A stretch of DNA of 64,000 bases from NCBI RefSeq assembly GCF_001611795.1, contig NZ_CP015098.1:4588001-4652000 (forward strand), read 5' to 3'. Under the pieces are notes generated by a model. That model did not search any database. It was not told the origin of the DNA and was given only the letters and a program-made list of their open reading frames with translations. Both the position numbers and the translations under genes were made by a program. How positions within the stretch are numbered: position 1 is the first letter of the stretch; each line of letters starts with the position of its first letter. This document shows, piece by piece, positions 1 through 7,392 of the stretch. This DNA is from Streptomyces qaidamensis (GTDB taxonomy: Bacteria > Actinomycetota > Actinomycetes > Streptomycetales > Streptomycetaceae).

Positions 1-149
1 GGTGCTGTCCAGACGTACATCAACCAGCGCAGCAGCGAGGCGATGGTCTTGCCGGACCGGACCGATCCTTCCCAGACGTTCAGCCAGGCTGTCGAGTGGG
101 CGATGCTCCGTTCCTGCTTGTCGGACAGCCCCAGCTCAGTGGTCGCCAT
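1..149 (-). CDS. Phage terminase large subunit, N-terminal fragment
   Basis: This is the first 49 codons of the packaging ATPase/nuclease that loads DNA into proheads; the rest lies left of the window. The visible N-terminus reads about 28 residues and then a Walker A loop, GSVRSGKT, typical of PBSX/XtmB-type terminase large subunits. The ATG at 147-149 overlaps the end of the small-subunit gene by 14 bp in another frame, as expected for a coupled terS-terL pair. The fragment is too short to assign a packaging type. Confidence 0.85.
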   Translation of the reverse strand, partial: MATTELGLSDKQERSIAHSTAWLNVWEGSVRSGKTIASLLRWLMYVWTA

Positions 150-633
150 GCTTGGCTCGGAGCTTGTCGAAGAGGCCTACGAGGAGCGAACCGACCTCGT
201 CTGCGCCGCCCTCCTCCTTGGGTGGGGCGAGCTTCAGCGACCGGTCGACGGCGGTGGCGACCAGTCCCATGTACGCGCGCTTGTCGCCGGGGGTCGGCTC
301 GGGCGCGGTATGGGTGTCGAAGTCGTGTTCCTTGCCGCCCCAGTCCCAGTACTCGTGTGGCTGGTTGATCTTCGCGGCCTCGCGCTCGGCGATGTCCTGG
401 AGCTTGATGGCGAAGGCGGCGCGGCGGGCGGCGAGGTCGGCCTGACGGACCTCGGTCGCGGTGCGCACCTCGGCGGCCCGGGCGAAGCTGATGCCGAGGC
501 CTTTGGCGATCTCGCTGATCGTGCGGCCGGAGCGGCCCAGCTCGGTGGCGATCTCGTTGCGGCCCTTGCCCTCCGCGTGGAGTTCGCGGACGCGCTGGCG
601 GTCTTCGTCGGTGACCGGTCGGGCCTTGCCCAT
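136..633 (-). CDS. Phage terminase small subunit
   Basis: A 165-residue DNA-recognition subunit of the packaging terminase. Residues about 8-60 form a helix-turn-helix region (DEDRQRVRELHAEGKGRNEI, then RSGRTISEIAKGLGI), which is the usual pac-site binding fold. The charged C-terminal part is a likely oligomerisation/TerL-contact region. The ATG at 631-633 is preferred over two upstream ATGs because a GGGGGGTGA ribosome site sits just before it. It overlaps the terminase large-subunit start. Assignment rests on the HTH plus position, since small terminases are poorly conserved. Confidence 0.75.
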   Translation of the reverse strand: MGKARPVTDEDRQRVRELHAEGKGRNEIATELGRSGRTISEIAKGLGISFARAAEVRTATEVRQADLAARRAAFAIKLQDIAEREAAKINQPHEYWDWGGKEHDFDTHTAPEPTPGDKRAYMGLVATAVDRSLKLAPPKEEGGADEVGSLLVGLFDKLRAKHGDH

Positions 634-658
634 GGCGGTCACCCCCCTGGACATGGCG

Positions 659-682
659 AAGGCCCGCACTGTGGCGGGCCTT
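659..682 (-). terminator. Hairpin between lipoprotein gene and terminase
   Basis: A 9-bp perfect stem (AAGGCCCGC / GCGGGCCTT) lies between the lipoprotein gene and terS. The tail has few T residues, so termination is likely but may be partial. Confidence 0.45.
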
Positions 683-788
683 TCGTGTGCGCTCGGCGGC
701 GCGATCTATGAGTCTGTGTTTGTGTCCGGGCACGCCGGACTTGGCCCCAGGATGGATCATGCGGTCCCGGGATGCAACTACGTCACGG

Positions 789-1133
789 TCATGCCTTCCA
801 TCCGGCGTCGAGGCAGGCCTGGGCGAAGCTGTCGGCGCCCAGCTGCCAGGCGCCGGCGGATGCTTCGGAGCCCCGGGCGAGCGCCTTGGCGTTGTCGGCG
901 ATCCCGTTGGTGATCGAGGACTGCGCCCACTTGTTGACCTTGTTCGCCAGGTCGATGCGGGCGGACTGCGTCTGGGCGCCCTTGTACCCGGTGGCGAAGT
1001 CGTCGCATGCGAGTGAGGCGGCGTCGTCGAGCTTGGTGGGGTCGGCGGGCTCGTCGCTGGTGCCGCTGCTGGAGCAGGCGGTGAGCGCGCAAGCGAGCGC
1101 GGCTACCGCGACGACAGTGTGAAGGATGCGCAT
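789..1133 (-). CDS. Prophage-encoded lipoprotein
   Basis: A 114-residue predicted lipoprotein with an N-terminal hydrophobic segment and a lipobox, LTAC, at about residues 17-20, so lipidation at Cys20 and anchoring outside the membrane are expected. The mature part is acidic and Ala-rich with two further Cys (in LACDDF and AQACLD) that could form a disulfide. A strong GGGGGGACC ribosome site precedes the ATG. It stands alone between hairpins at the early/late junction, the usual place for a lysogenic-conversion (moron) gene. No family was recognised; superinfection exclusion is one possibility, by analogy only. Confidence 0.7.
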   Translation of the reverse strand: MRILHTVVAVAALACALTACSSSGTSDEPADPTKLDDAASLACDDFATGYKGAQTQSARIDLANKVNKWAQSSITNGIADNAKALARGSEASAGAWQLGADSFAQACLDAGWKA

Positions 1134-1232
1134 GGTCCCCCCAGAACGGTTGCTGAGGCGGCATCATGCCGCAGTTCGCTGGGGCTTCGTGCGAGAACTG
1201 TAAAGGGCGCAGGAGGCGTCCGCTGGGCAGGC

Positions 1233-1652
1233 CTACAGGCTCAACGGGTTGATCTTCACTCGCTGCCCGACCTGCTGGGGGAAGTTCACCACGCGGAAAG
1301 AGTGGGCGCCGGTCACTTCGGATAGCGCGTCAAGGATGTGAGGCATCGCAGCTAGGTACGCGGAGGCTGTGGCCGCGATGAGTTGCAGCCCAGCGGCGTC
1401 AGGCTCACGATGGCCGATCCAGTGAAGACCAGTCTCTATGTATGCCGCTCGTTCGTCGCGGTTGGAGAGTTGGTTGCGGTCCTGCGTCATGATGGCGTCG
1501 AAGCCGCGGTCTTTGACTTCCCGGATGAGGTCGGGATCGAGCGTGCCTCGGAGTCCTTCATCGTGCGCCGACGTGAACTCGTGACGGTAGAAGACTGTGC
1601 GCAGGGGCGCTAGGACTGCTGGGGATTCGTTCTCGTCCAGGAAGAACTTCAC
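1233..1652 (-). CDS. VapC45-like PIN toxin
   Basis: A 139-residue protein starting MKFFLDENESPAVLAPLR and carrying the PIN-like pattern of the Mycobacterium VapC45 group. An early Asp-Glu-Asn (DEN) is followed by a downstream acidic patch around GFDAIMTQDRNQLSNRDE. Family members are putative Mg-dependent RNases kept inactive by the cognate antitoxin. Its ATG overlaps the antitoxin stop by 4 bp (ATGA), the standard antitoxin-first arrangement. The identification comes from sequence pattern and operon partner; activity is inferred. Confidence 0.72.
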   Translation of the reverse strand: MKFFLDENESPAVLAPLRTVFYRHEFTSAHDEGLRGTLDPDLIREVKDRGFDAIMTQDRNQLSNRDERAAYIETGLHWIGHREPDAAGLQLIAATASAYLAAMPHILDALSEVTGAHSFRVVNFPQQVGQRVKINPLSL

Positions 1653-2260
1653 GCTGCCGTCCTGCGGAGCTGAATCACTTCCGCGTGGAAGTCTGCCGCG
1701 TCTGCGGCTGCTGCCTGGGTGACGGTTGGGTAGAAGCGTTCGATGTCGCCGGGAGGGATGCCGCCCTCGACGAGCTTGGCGATGGTGTCATAGGCGACTC
1801 GGGTGCCGGCGACGGTTGGCCAGCCGCCAAGCCGCTGCTGCTCAACCTCTACGTTCGGCCGAGGGCGACGGAAGTCGACGACCCCTCGCCCCTGCAGGTT
1901 GGTGAAGGCGGCGAAGGCGTCCTCGATGCTGAGAAGGACTTCCTGGCCTGGGCGTCGGACGAGGTCGATCGCGCGGTCGTGTTCCTTGAGGAACACTGTG
2001 TCGCCGTCAGTGAGAAGCGTGTAGCGGGAGGGGTGCTGTGTGAGGTCCCAGTCCCGCATCGTGTTCACGGCTTTCCTGATGCGCTGTAGGGGGACCTCGG
2101 CGCGCAGACGGACGAACATTCGCAGCGCGACGAGATCGCGGAAGGAGTACAACACGGGGTTGCTCTGCACTTCAGGCTGCAAAAGGTCCTTGCGCCAACT
2201 GGCTAGCTGCCAGACCGACGCGCCGGTCAGCGCAGCCGTCAGGTCCACAGGGAATCCCAT
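1649..2260 (-). CDS. VapB45-like antitoxin (MerR-type HTH plus DUF433)
   Basis: A 203-residue antitoxin. Residues 1-70 look like a MerR-type winged helix (LTGASVWQLASWRK, then YSFRDLVALRMFVRL). The C-terminal 65 residues match the DUF433 pattern (GGWPTVAGTRVAYDTIAKLV, then EGGIPPGDIERFYP). This domain order and size are those of VapB45. The ATG at 2258-2260 follows a near-perfect AAGGAGGTGA ribosome site and excludes an in-frame upstream extension. As the operon's first gene and DNA-binding member it likely autorepresses. The pair probably stabilises the prophage or acts in exclusion. Confidence 0.75.
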   Translation of the reverse strand: MGFPVDLTAALTGASVWQLASWRKDLLQPEVQSNPVLYSFRDLVALRMFVRLRAEVPLQRIRKAVNTMRDWDLTQHPSRYTLLTDGDTVFLKEHDRAIDLVRRPGQEVLLSIEDAFAAFTNLQGRGVVDFRRPRPNVEVEQQRLGGWPTVAGTRVAYDTIAKLVEGGIPPGDIERFYPTVTQAAAADAADFHAEVIQLRRTAA

Positions 2261-2392
2261 GGTGTCACCTCCTTCTAAGTTGACTTTGCCAGATTTTCCT
2301 TGATCCCGTCGAGTCCGCATCGGCGCCGGAGGGGACTCTGCGTCCTCGTACATCTGAGCGGCCGAGGAACTGCAGCCGGTCGGGCAGCTGAG

Positions 2393-2797
2393 TCATCCTT
2401 CCGCGCTGCGCCGGTATCCGCGACGGGCCGTCAGGGCCGTCGTGACGGTCTCGCCGTACCAGCGGTTCGCGCGCTGGGCCGTGTCGTCGGGGGTCGGCCA
2501 GCGGCCCCGGGTGACGTCGGCGCGGATCGTGCCCGCCGTGACGCCCGTCAGGGTCTCGATCTCGCGGGCGGTGTAGAGGCGGCGGGGCTCCAGCTCGGCG
2601 GCGTCGCGGGCGAAGTGCTGGGCGATGACGCGGTCGACGGCGGTGGGGTCGTAGACGTACGAGCGGCCGCGCTTCTCGGGGAGTGGGTCGGGCCAGGCGG
2701 GGTGTCGGGACCATTGGTTGCGGAGGGTGTTGTAGGCGCGGCCGTGGCGGGCGGCGATCTCGCGGAGGGTCTCGCCCTCGGCGGGGGGTTTTACCAT
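2393..2797 (-). CDS. Two-HTH DNA-binding protein
   Basis: A 134-residue basic protein with two recognisable helix-turn-helix stretches. One is at residues 8-32 (GETLREIAARHGRAYNTLRN) and one at about 75-105 (YTAREIETLTGVTAGTIRAD). This tandem arrangement is common in small phage regulators. It lies directly below a structured leader (2825-2886). One copy of the prophage-wide TGACGCCCGTCA palindrome (2539-2550) falls in the second HTH codons. The target is unknown. Confidence 0.65.
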   Translation of the reverse strand: MVKPPAEGETLREIAARHGRAYNTLRNQWSRHPAWPDPLPEKRGRSYVYDPTAVDRVIAQHFARDAAELEPRRLYTAREIETLTGVTAGTIRADVTRGRWPTPDDTAQRANRWYGETVTTALTARRGYRRSAEG

Positions 2798-2824
2798 GGT
2801 GTTACCGGCCTTTCGGCTGGGTGG

Positions 2825-2886
2825 GACCGGCAGGTTTTGGCGAGCACCCTTCGGGGTGTCTGGGCTTCGGCTCGGGCCTGCCGGTC
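2825..2886 (-). promoter_or_regulatory. Structured leader with 10-bp outer stem
   Basis: On the minus strand a 10-bp perfect stem (GACCGGCAGG / CCTGCCGGTC) encloses a second helix, GAGC / GCTC, and a hairpin, CACCC-cgaa-GGGTG. It lies 28 nt upstream of the ATG at 2797 and downstream of a terminator, so it would sit in the 5' leader. It may be a protein-binding or attenuation structure. Confidence 0.4.
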
Positions 2887-2913
2887 ACGTCATTTCGGAT
2901 CTTGTAATGGGGT

Positions 2914-2938
2914 CGCCCCCGGCTGGCTGCCGGGGGCG
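2914..2938 (-). terminator. Intrinsic hairpin after 2949-3317
   Basis: A 9-bp GC stem (CGCCCCCGG / CCGGGGGCG) with a 7-nt loop, just downstream of the leftward gene ending at 2949. Confidence 0.55.
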
Positions 2939-2948
2939 TTGTGTTCGG

Positions 2949-3317
2949 TTACTCCTGGTTCTCGACCAGCCACTCCATCGCCTGGATGATCGCCTCGGAG
3001 GCGGTCAGGAGGCAGAGCACCGCTCCGGCGATCCGGTAGGGCCGGGGCTTGACGACCTCCAGGCGGAAGAGGTCCTCCGTGTTGAGCCAGGAGGTGCAAG
3101 CCACCTGGAAGTCGAGCCGCACGCCCTCGGGGACCGGCTCGGAGTCCATGAGTTCCAGCGCGCGGATCATGCCCTCGACAGCCTCCTTGGGCTGGACCAG
3201 GCCTTCGGGGAGCCTGATCGGGATGGGCAGGTGGCCCAGGGCGGTGGCGATCTCGGCGTAGCTGACGGCGAGATCCATCGCCAGCTGCTCGATGCTCTTG
3301 TCGTGTTCGTCGGCCAT
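2949..3317 (-). CDS. Hypothetical prophage protein, 122 aa
   Basis: An acidic, mostly helical protein with no recognised family. The ATG at 3315-3317 follows AAAGGACC. It is the first gene behind a sigma70-like promoter (3381-3410), with a strong terminator after it, so it is probably a monocistronic unit. A single segment (PYRIAGAVLCLLTASEAIIQ) is moderately hydrophobic but reads more like a buried helix than a membrane span. Confidence 0.6.
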   Translation of the reverse strand: MADEHDKSIEQLAMDLAVSYAEIATALGHLPIPIRLPEGLVQPKEAVEGMIRALELMDSEPVPEGVRLDFQVACTSWLNTEDLFRLEVVKPRPYRIAGAVLCLLTASEAIIQAMEWLVENQE

Positions 3318-3380
3318 TTCGGTCCTTTCGACCTGTGGGTGGTGGGTCCGGGTTGGCGGCCCGTTCCCGCTTACGTGTCT

Positions 3381-3410
3381 ATTGTGGCACAGTGGTGCAC
3401 TGAAAGGCAA
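3381..3410 (-). promoter_or_regulatory. Sigma70-like promoter for 2949-3317
   Basis: On the minus strand, -35 TTGCCT (3405-3410), an 18-nt spacer and -10 CACAAT (3381-3386) lie about 65 nt upstream of the start codon at 3317. The spacer contains the partly symmetrical TGGCACAGTGGTGCA, a possible operator. Confidence 0.45.
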
Positions 3411-3469
3411 CACTTCTGGGGCGGGAAATGGCCCCGATCCAGCACGCAGACCGAGGCCGTGACCAGGCG

Positions 3470-3685
3470 CTAGGCCAGACGCCAACCCGACAGGCGATCA
3501 TCCGGACCAACAACGGCCGTCAGGGACTTCCCGGGCAACTGCTCCAGGGTCAGACCGACAGCCGCAGCGATGTCCGCCGCCGGGTAGCGGGCAGGCTCAT
3601 CACGCTCATCCGCCGGCACATCGGCCACGATCTCGGCGTCGTCGCCGAACAACAGCAGCACCTTGACCTTCACACGCTCGCTCAT
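3470..3685 (-). CDS. Small hypothetical protein, 71 aa
   Basis: A 71-residue protein starting MSERVKVKVLLLFGDD. The second of two close ATGs is chosen because GAGGA lies at the right distance. The pattern is a beta-rich start and then a helix around YPAADIAAAVGL. No family was recognised. It follows the 35-residue zinc-motif gene by 29 bp in the same leftward unit. Confidence 0.5.
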   Translation of the reverse strand: MSERVKVKVLLLFGDDAEIVADVPADERDEPARYPAADIAAAVGLTLEQLPGKSLTAVVGPDDRLSGWRLA

Positions 3686-3714
3686 GGTGTTCATCCTCTC
3701 TCGGGGTGGGGTGG

Positions 3715-3822
3715 TCAGTCGCAGGGGAAGTGACTCGGCGGGTAGTGGCCACCGTGGCGGGGGCAGTAGTCCAGCGGCGGAAAGTCGTAGCCGAGCACGG
3801 CGCTGAGGAGGCGTCGGATCAT
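3715..3822 (-). CDS. Micro-protein with Cys/His motif, 35 aa
   Basis: A 35-residue protein beginning MIRRLLSAVLGYDF and ending with C-x2-H-x2-H-x4-H-x2-C, which could bind one zinc. The start is supported by a GGAGGGGGTGA ribosome site. It is 5 bp after the membrane protein gene ending at 3828, so it is probably co-transcribed. Function unknown. Confidence 0.5.
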   Translation of the reverse strand: MIRRLLSAVLGYDFPPLDYCPRHGGHYPPSHFPCD

Positions 3823-3827
3823 CGCGA

Positions 3828-4493
3828 TCACCCCCTCCCTCGTCCGTCGACGGGGTGGTGCAGGTGAGTGTCGGAGAGGTCGTAGACGATCCGCCCATCG
3901 GTGCCGATGCGCACTACACGGAACCCCTCTCGGGGCTCGCCCTCCGGCGCGTTGTTGCTGTTGGCGTTGTCGCCTGACCTGCAACAACAACCGTCACCAT
4001 GGGGTGCGGCAGCAGGGGGAGAGGGCGCGGGCGGGATGGCCTCCCGGCGTACGGACGGCCCGTTCCCCTCTCGCGTGCGACCGGCCTTCCACGGGATTCC
4101 CTCGGCCTTCAGGAGTGCCTTAACGGCTCTCGTGTCGGGGAGCTTCAGGTCGTCGCGCAGGCGGGTGAGGAGGACGCCGTTGTCGTCGCCGACGAGGCGG
4201 CGCAGTGCTGCCCCGACGTCCGGCGGCGGAGCATCCTCGGCCGTCTCCCCCTCGCTGCTGCGCCGCCCTCGGAGCGCTGCTCGGGACCGCTGCCATCCAA
4301 GGGTGGCGAGGACGCCGACCACGACGTATGCCACGTACGGGAAGGCGGCGAGCACACCCCACAGCGCGAGGCCGGCCACGAGCGTCAACACCAGGCGCGC
4401 GATCCTCTCGGCCCGCTCCCCCGGCTCGACGGCCTCCTTCGTGGGCTGCTCCCCCGCCTCCGAGGCCTGCGGCTCGGGCTGTGCGGTGCTCAT
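3828..4493 (-). CDS. Membrane protein with C-terminal winged-helix-like segment
   Basis: A 221-residue protein. The N-terminal 30 residues are acidic and polar. Two adjacent membrane spans at about 34-70 follow (ARLVLTLVAGLALWGVLAAF, then VAYVVVGVLATL), and then a cytosolic part. Residues about 95-145 (LLTRLRDDLKLPDTRAVKAL, then LKAEGIPWK) resemble a winged-helix or DNA-segregation gamma-type fold. A Pro/Ala stretch and CCC lead to a beta-rich tail. It overlaps the upstream gene by ATGA. The layout recalls membrane proteins of Streptomyces plasmid spread and phage modules, but no specific function is claimed. Confidence 0.6.
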   Translation of the reverse strand: MSTAQPEPQASEAGEQPTKEAVEPGERAERIARLVLTLVAGLALWGVLAAFPYVAYVVVGVLATLGWQRSRAALRGRRSSEGETAEDAPPPDVGAALRRLVGDDNGVLLTRLRDDLKLPDTRAVKALLKAEGIPWKAGRTREGNGPSVRREAIPPAPSPPAAAPHGDGCCCRSGDNANSNNAPEGEPREGFRVVRIGTDGRIVYDLSDTHLHHPVDGRGRG

Positions 4494-4996
4494 CCGAACG
4501 CCCCGTTGAAGCCGCTTCCGAGGAAGTTGACGGCCGAGCCGAGGGGGATTGAGGCGACGCCGGCCACGTTCCCGGACAAGGCGACCGCGATTCCTGCGAA
4601 GGCCCCAGCAGCGATCTTCCCGGTGGGGATGCGCTTGGCGAATTTGCACAGGGCGACCAGGACCACGGTCAGCAGCAGGACGATGACGTACCCGCCGGGG
4701 GTGAGGGCGAGCTGCCCCGCGCGTGTGACGTCGGGCGCGGTGCCGCCGACGCCCCAGACGAGCCCTGCGTAGCCGCCGACGTTGGCGGCCCAGAGGTTGA
4801 GCCAGACCGCCCAGCCGAGCGCGGAGGCGGAGCCGTAGGCGGCCAGGGCGGCGACCATGCCGTACAGCAGGGCGAGAACGAAGGGGACGAGGGCTGTCCA
4901 GCGGTGCTCCTCGGCGAACCACCAGCGAACGAGGAACCACAGGATGACGGCGACACCGACGGCGACGCCACCGAGGTTGATGGTCATGTACGGCAT
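4490..4996 (-). CDS. Polytopic membrane protein, 168 aa
   Basis: Four or five hydrophobic spans dominate this protein (GGVAVGVAVILWFLVRWW, ALVPFVLALLYGMVAALAAY, GGYVIVLLLTVVLVALC and a weak C-terminal one). The Gly-rich end (AVNFLGSGFNGAFG) looks amphipathic. The ATG at 4994-4996 follows GAAGGA. It sits in a block of four consecutive membrane-protein genes (3828-6036). Such blocks occur in Streptomyces plasmids as spread (Spd) genes and also in some phages. No catalytic motif was seen. Confidence 0.6.
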   Translation of the reverse strand: MPYMTINLGGVAVGVAVILWFLVRWWFAEEHRWTALVPFVLALLYGMVAALAAYGSASALGWAVWLNLWAANVGGYAGLVWGVGGTAPDVTRAGQLALTPGGYVIVLLLTVVLVALCKFAKRIPTGKIAAGAFAGIAVALSGNVAGVASIPLGSAVNFLGSGFNGAFG

Positions 4997-5006
4997 GGGG
5001 TGTCCT

Positions 5007-5162
5007 TCAGCGGACGATGGCCACGGCGAGCGCGGCGAGGGTGCAGATGAAGGCGCACGTCCCGCTGATCTTGGGGACGTCGCGAGGGACCACCAGGGCC
5101 AGACCGACGAACGCGAGCAGCGCGCACGCAGCACAGAACGCGCCGAACAGGACGGCGAGCAT
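5007..5162 (-). CDS. Small membrane protein, 51 aa
   Basis: Fifty-one residues forming two hydrophobic helices (MLAVLFGAFCAACALLAFVG and ISGTCAFICTLAALAVAI) joined by a short charged loop. Four Cys lie inside or beside the helices. It starts 8 bp after the stop of the DUF2637-like gene and precedes the polytopic protein by 10 bp, so it is part of one transcript. No family recognised. Confidence 0.55.
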   Translation of the reverse strand: MLAVLFGAFCAACALLAFVGLALVVPRDVPKISGTCAFICTLAALAVAIVR

Positions 5163-5169
5163 GGTGCGG

Positions 5170-6036
5170 TCAGGCGCTGAAGGCGACGGGGGCCGGCGGC
5201 AGTTGCGCCAGGTGCGGTTCGTGCCGCTCGATCTCGGCGCGGAGGGTGCCGCGGATGATGCCGTCGGAGCAGTCGGTGAACCCCGCGTCGATGATCGCGG
5301 CGCGCATGGCCTTGGTGCCTGGGCGGAGGCCGGTGTCGTACAGCGGGCGGATGGCTTCGCACCGGGGATCGTCGTACGTGATCGGCGCGCTGGTGTGCGG
5401 CGGGGGTGAGGTCTGGGCGATGGGCCGGGTGGTGATCGGCAGGAGTCGCGCGCCTGCGGGCACGACCGGGTGCCGGGGCGCGGCCGCGGGAGGTGTCGCC
5501 TTCGCGGGCTGCTCGGCGGTCGCGGGCGGCGGCGTGACGGGGGCCGTCTCCTGCTGCTCCTGGGTGACGACGGGCGTCACGGCCTTCCCACGCACGGGCG
5601 TGGCGGCGAGGTGCAGCAGGTGTCCCAGCACCAGCGGCGGGATGCACGAGACGGTGACGACCAGCCACACGGGCGGGCGCGGTTCAGCGGTCCAGTGCCC
5701 GGTCACGAACATGTGGCTGACGGGCTGCGCGGACATGGCCGCGGCGAGGGAGAGCCAGGCGCCGGCGACGGCGGAGAACTTGCCGGGTGCTCCCTTGGGG
5801 CGCTTGGTGGCGACGGCGGCCGCGATGCCGGCGTAGGCGGCGAGGACTCCGGCCATGCCCCAAGCGAGGGTGTCGTTCCATCCGGCGAGCTTGCCGAGGT
5901 GGTGCTCACCGGGGGCGCACATGATCATGACCCAGGCGGCGACGACGGGTCGGCCGAAGTCGGTGAGGAGGGAGACCCATCGGGGGGTCGGGGTGTCGTA
6001 GGTGGCGATGGGCGCACTAGGGTGCAGCTCAGCCAT
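5170..6036 (-). CDS. DUF2637-like membrane protein (Spd-type)
   Basis: A 288-residue protein with four predicted membrane spans in residues 25-150, a Pro/Ala-rich linker (150-215) and a C-terminal helical segment (DPRCEAIRPLYDTGLRPGTK, then MRAAIIDAGFTDCSDGIIRG) that looks like a winged-helix DNA-binding domain. The span pattern and the C-terminal HTH are typical of DUF2637/SpdB-like proteins of Streptomyces mobile elements. It heads the membrane-protein block. Codons near 5565-5579 carry a copy of the dispersed palindrome. Role in the phage unknown. Confidence 0.55.
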   Translation of the reverse strand: MAELHPSAPIATYDTPTPRWVSLLTDFGRPVVAAWVMIMCAPGEHHLGKLAGWNDTLAWGMAGVLAAYAGIAAAVATKRPKGAPGKFSAVAGAWLSLAAAMSAQPVSHMFVTGHWTAEPRPPVWLVVTVSCIPPLVLGHLLHLAATPVRGKAVTPVVTQEQQETAPVTPPPATAEQPAKATPPAAAPRHPVVPAGARLLPITTRPIAQTSPPPHTSAPITYDDPRCEAIRPLYDTGLRPGTKAMRAAIIDAGFTDCSDGIIRGTLRAEIERHEPHLAQLPPAPVAFSA

Positions 6037-6173
6037 AGGAGGTCACTCTCCTGTGGTCAGAGCCTCGGCGGGAGTTGCAGTCTCCTTGCCGGGGCTCGCA
6101 CTGTTTCTGGAGGGTGACGCCCTACGGGGGGCATCTGCCGTCCATGACGGTACCGCGTGGTGCGCGGGTGGTG

Positions 6174-6335
6174 CTACGGGTTCAACGACGGGCCGGGCTG
6201 ACGGGCGTCACGAGGGCGTGGCGCGTGCGTGTCGCAGCGCCAGCCGCAGGGGTACAGACGCGCGTTGCCCGAAGAGTGGTCGGGCAAGGGGACGTCGCAC
6301 CGCTGTTGCTGTGAGGTCCCGTCATGCGGCGTCAC
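6174..6335 (-). CDS. Small Cys/His-rich protein, 53 aa
   Basis: A GTG-started reading frame overlaps the end of the 6322-7203 gene by 14 bp. It encodes a 53-residue protein with the segment LYPCGWRCDTHAP, a C-x3-C-x2-H pattern seen in many tiny Streptomyces phage/plasmid proteins. There is no strong ribosome site; translational coupling is assumed. The palindrome copy at 6199-6210 lies in its last codons, in a different frame from the other copies. The 137 bp between this gene and 6036 hold no obvious gene. Confidence 0.45.
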   Translation of the reverse strand: MTPHDGTSQQQRCDVPLPDHSSGNARLYPCGWRCDTHAPRPRDARQPGPSLNP

Positions 6336-7203
6336 TCGGCGCCTCCGACTCCGTCCATGTGCGGCCGCAGCCCGGGCTCGTGCAGCGCACGACCGGGGGT
6401 GTCCCGTCTCCGCCTTCGACGACCAGCTGGCCGCCGCACGGCTGAGGGCACGGGTGCGGTACGTCCTCGACCCGGCGGGCGTCACCGAGGGCGCGCCGCA
6501 CGAGTTCGCTGGCCATGCGGGCGACTTCGACGATGGCTCCGCGCTCGCCGTCGTCGAGCGTCCGGCACGGGCCGGGCCGGTGGGCGAGCCGGGCGGCGAG
6601 CCAGGCCGCGGCCACCGGAGTGGTGCGTTGCCCGGTGAATCGCCAGCGGGCCGGGTCCGCGGTGTCCTTGGCGGCCAGGAGGACGGCGGCCTTGTGTGCC
6701 TCGTCGCCCCAGCCCTTCCCGGCCGGGGCCGTGACGGGCTCGCGCTGGATGCGGGAGGCGAGCCAGTCCGCGGCCGTGACGAGTCCCGTCTCGACGGTCG
6801 TCATGACGTCCAGGACGTCGACGTCGACGGGTGCCGGCCGTGGCCCGGGCGCGTCGGGGTTGGTGTCGGCTCGCTCCTCGGCGAGCTCCTGGCGCTCCTC
6901 GTCGGAAATGAGTCGGCTGATGCCCATGGCCGGGGGCCAGCTGGTGGCGGGTCGGGTGCCGGCGCGTTCCTGGAGGGCGGGCCAGCGGTCGATGACGGTC
7001 TCCAGGTGGCCGACGGGGCACTCGGGGGGGGGGTGGATTTGCTGGCCGCGCTCTTCGTAGCAGTGGCCGCAGGGGAGGGCGCGGGGCGGCCGGTACGCGC
7101 AGTCGGCCGCGCAGGTGGTGCAGTGGGCTTTGCGGGTGTCGTGGTTGTCGCGGTGGTGGTTGCAGGCGCCGCAGACGGGCGGCGGGGTGGTGGCGGTGGT
7201 CAT
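6322..7203 (-). CDS. Zinc-motif phage protein, 293 aa
   Basis: The N-terminal 55 residues contain about eight Cys and several His in CxxC/CxxxC patterns (VCGACNHHRD, HCTTCAADC, PCGHCYE), suggesting two zinc ribbons. The last 40 residues add a third ribbon (HPCPQPCGG, then RCTSPGCGRTW). The middle is helical and acidic. Such flanking ribbons suggest nucleic-acid binding. It follows a terminator-bounded micro-gene and starts the unit leading to the membrane-protein block. No specific family recognised. Confidence 0.6.
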   Translation of the reverse strand: MTTATTPPPVCGACNHHRDNHDTRKAHCTTCAADCAYRPPRALPCGHCYEERGQQIHPPPECPVGHLETVIDRWPALQERAGTRPATSWPPAMGISRLISDEERQELAEERADTNPDAPGPRPAPVDVDVLDVMTTVETGLVTAADWLASRIQREPVTAPAGKGWGDEAHKAAVLLAAKDTADPARWRFTGQRTTPVAAAWLAARLAHRPGPCRTLDDGERGAIVEVARMASELVRRALGDARRVEDVPHPCPQPCGGQLVVEGGDGTPPVVRCTSPGCGRTWTESEAPSDAA

Positions 7204-7244
7204 CGTGACTCCTGGGGTGGCTGGGTTACGGTGATCACTGCCGG

Positions 7245-7281
7245 GGGGCGCGCTGGTCTGGCGAGACGTGAAGCGCGCCCC
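7245..7281 (-). terminator. Hairpin after the 7292-7390 gene
   Basis: A 10-bp perfect stem (GGGGCGCGCT / AGCGCGCCCC) with a 17-nt loop directly after the stop at 7292. It ends the long coupled unit from 9837. Confidence 0.55.
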
Positions 7282-7291
7282 TTCCGCATGC

Positions 7292-7390
7292 TCAGCGTGG
7301 GTACTTGCGTTTCGTGGAGGCCCAGATGCGGGCGATGATGATCGCGGTGACGCAGATGACGACGATTGCGGCCACGGTGTTGTCGCTCAT
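7292..7390 (-). CDS. Micro membrane protein, 32 aa
   Basis: MSDNTVAAIVVICVTAIIIA starts this protein, followed by a short basic tail (RIWASTKRKYPR). It is a single span with a positive cytosolic end. GGAGG is correctly placed before the ATG, and the stop of the upstream gene is 2 bp away. Last gene of the operon before a terminator. Confidence 0.6.
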   Translation of the reverse strand: MSDNTVAAIVVICVTAIIIARIWASTKRKYPR

Positions 7391-7392
7391 CG

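Noticed and set aside
43..711. Plus-strand 222-codon frame at the left edge
   Set aside because: Antisense of terminase small subunit, which has a better ribosome site and HTH.
690..788. Possible tRNA-like sequence
   Set aside because: Contains stems but no TTCRA T-loop or acceptor match on either strand.
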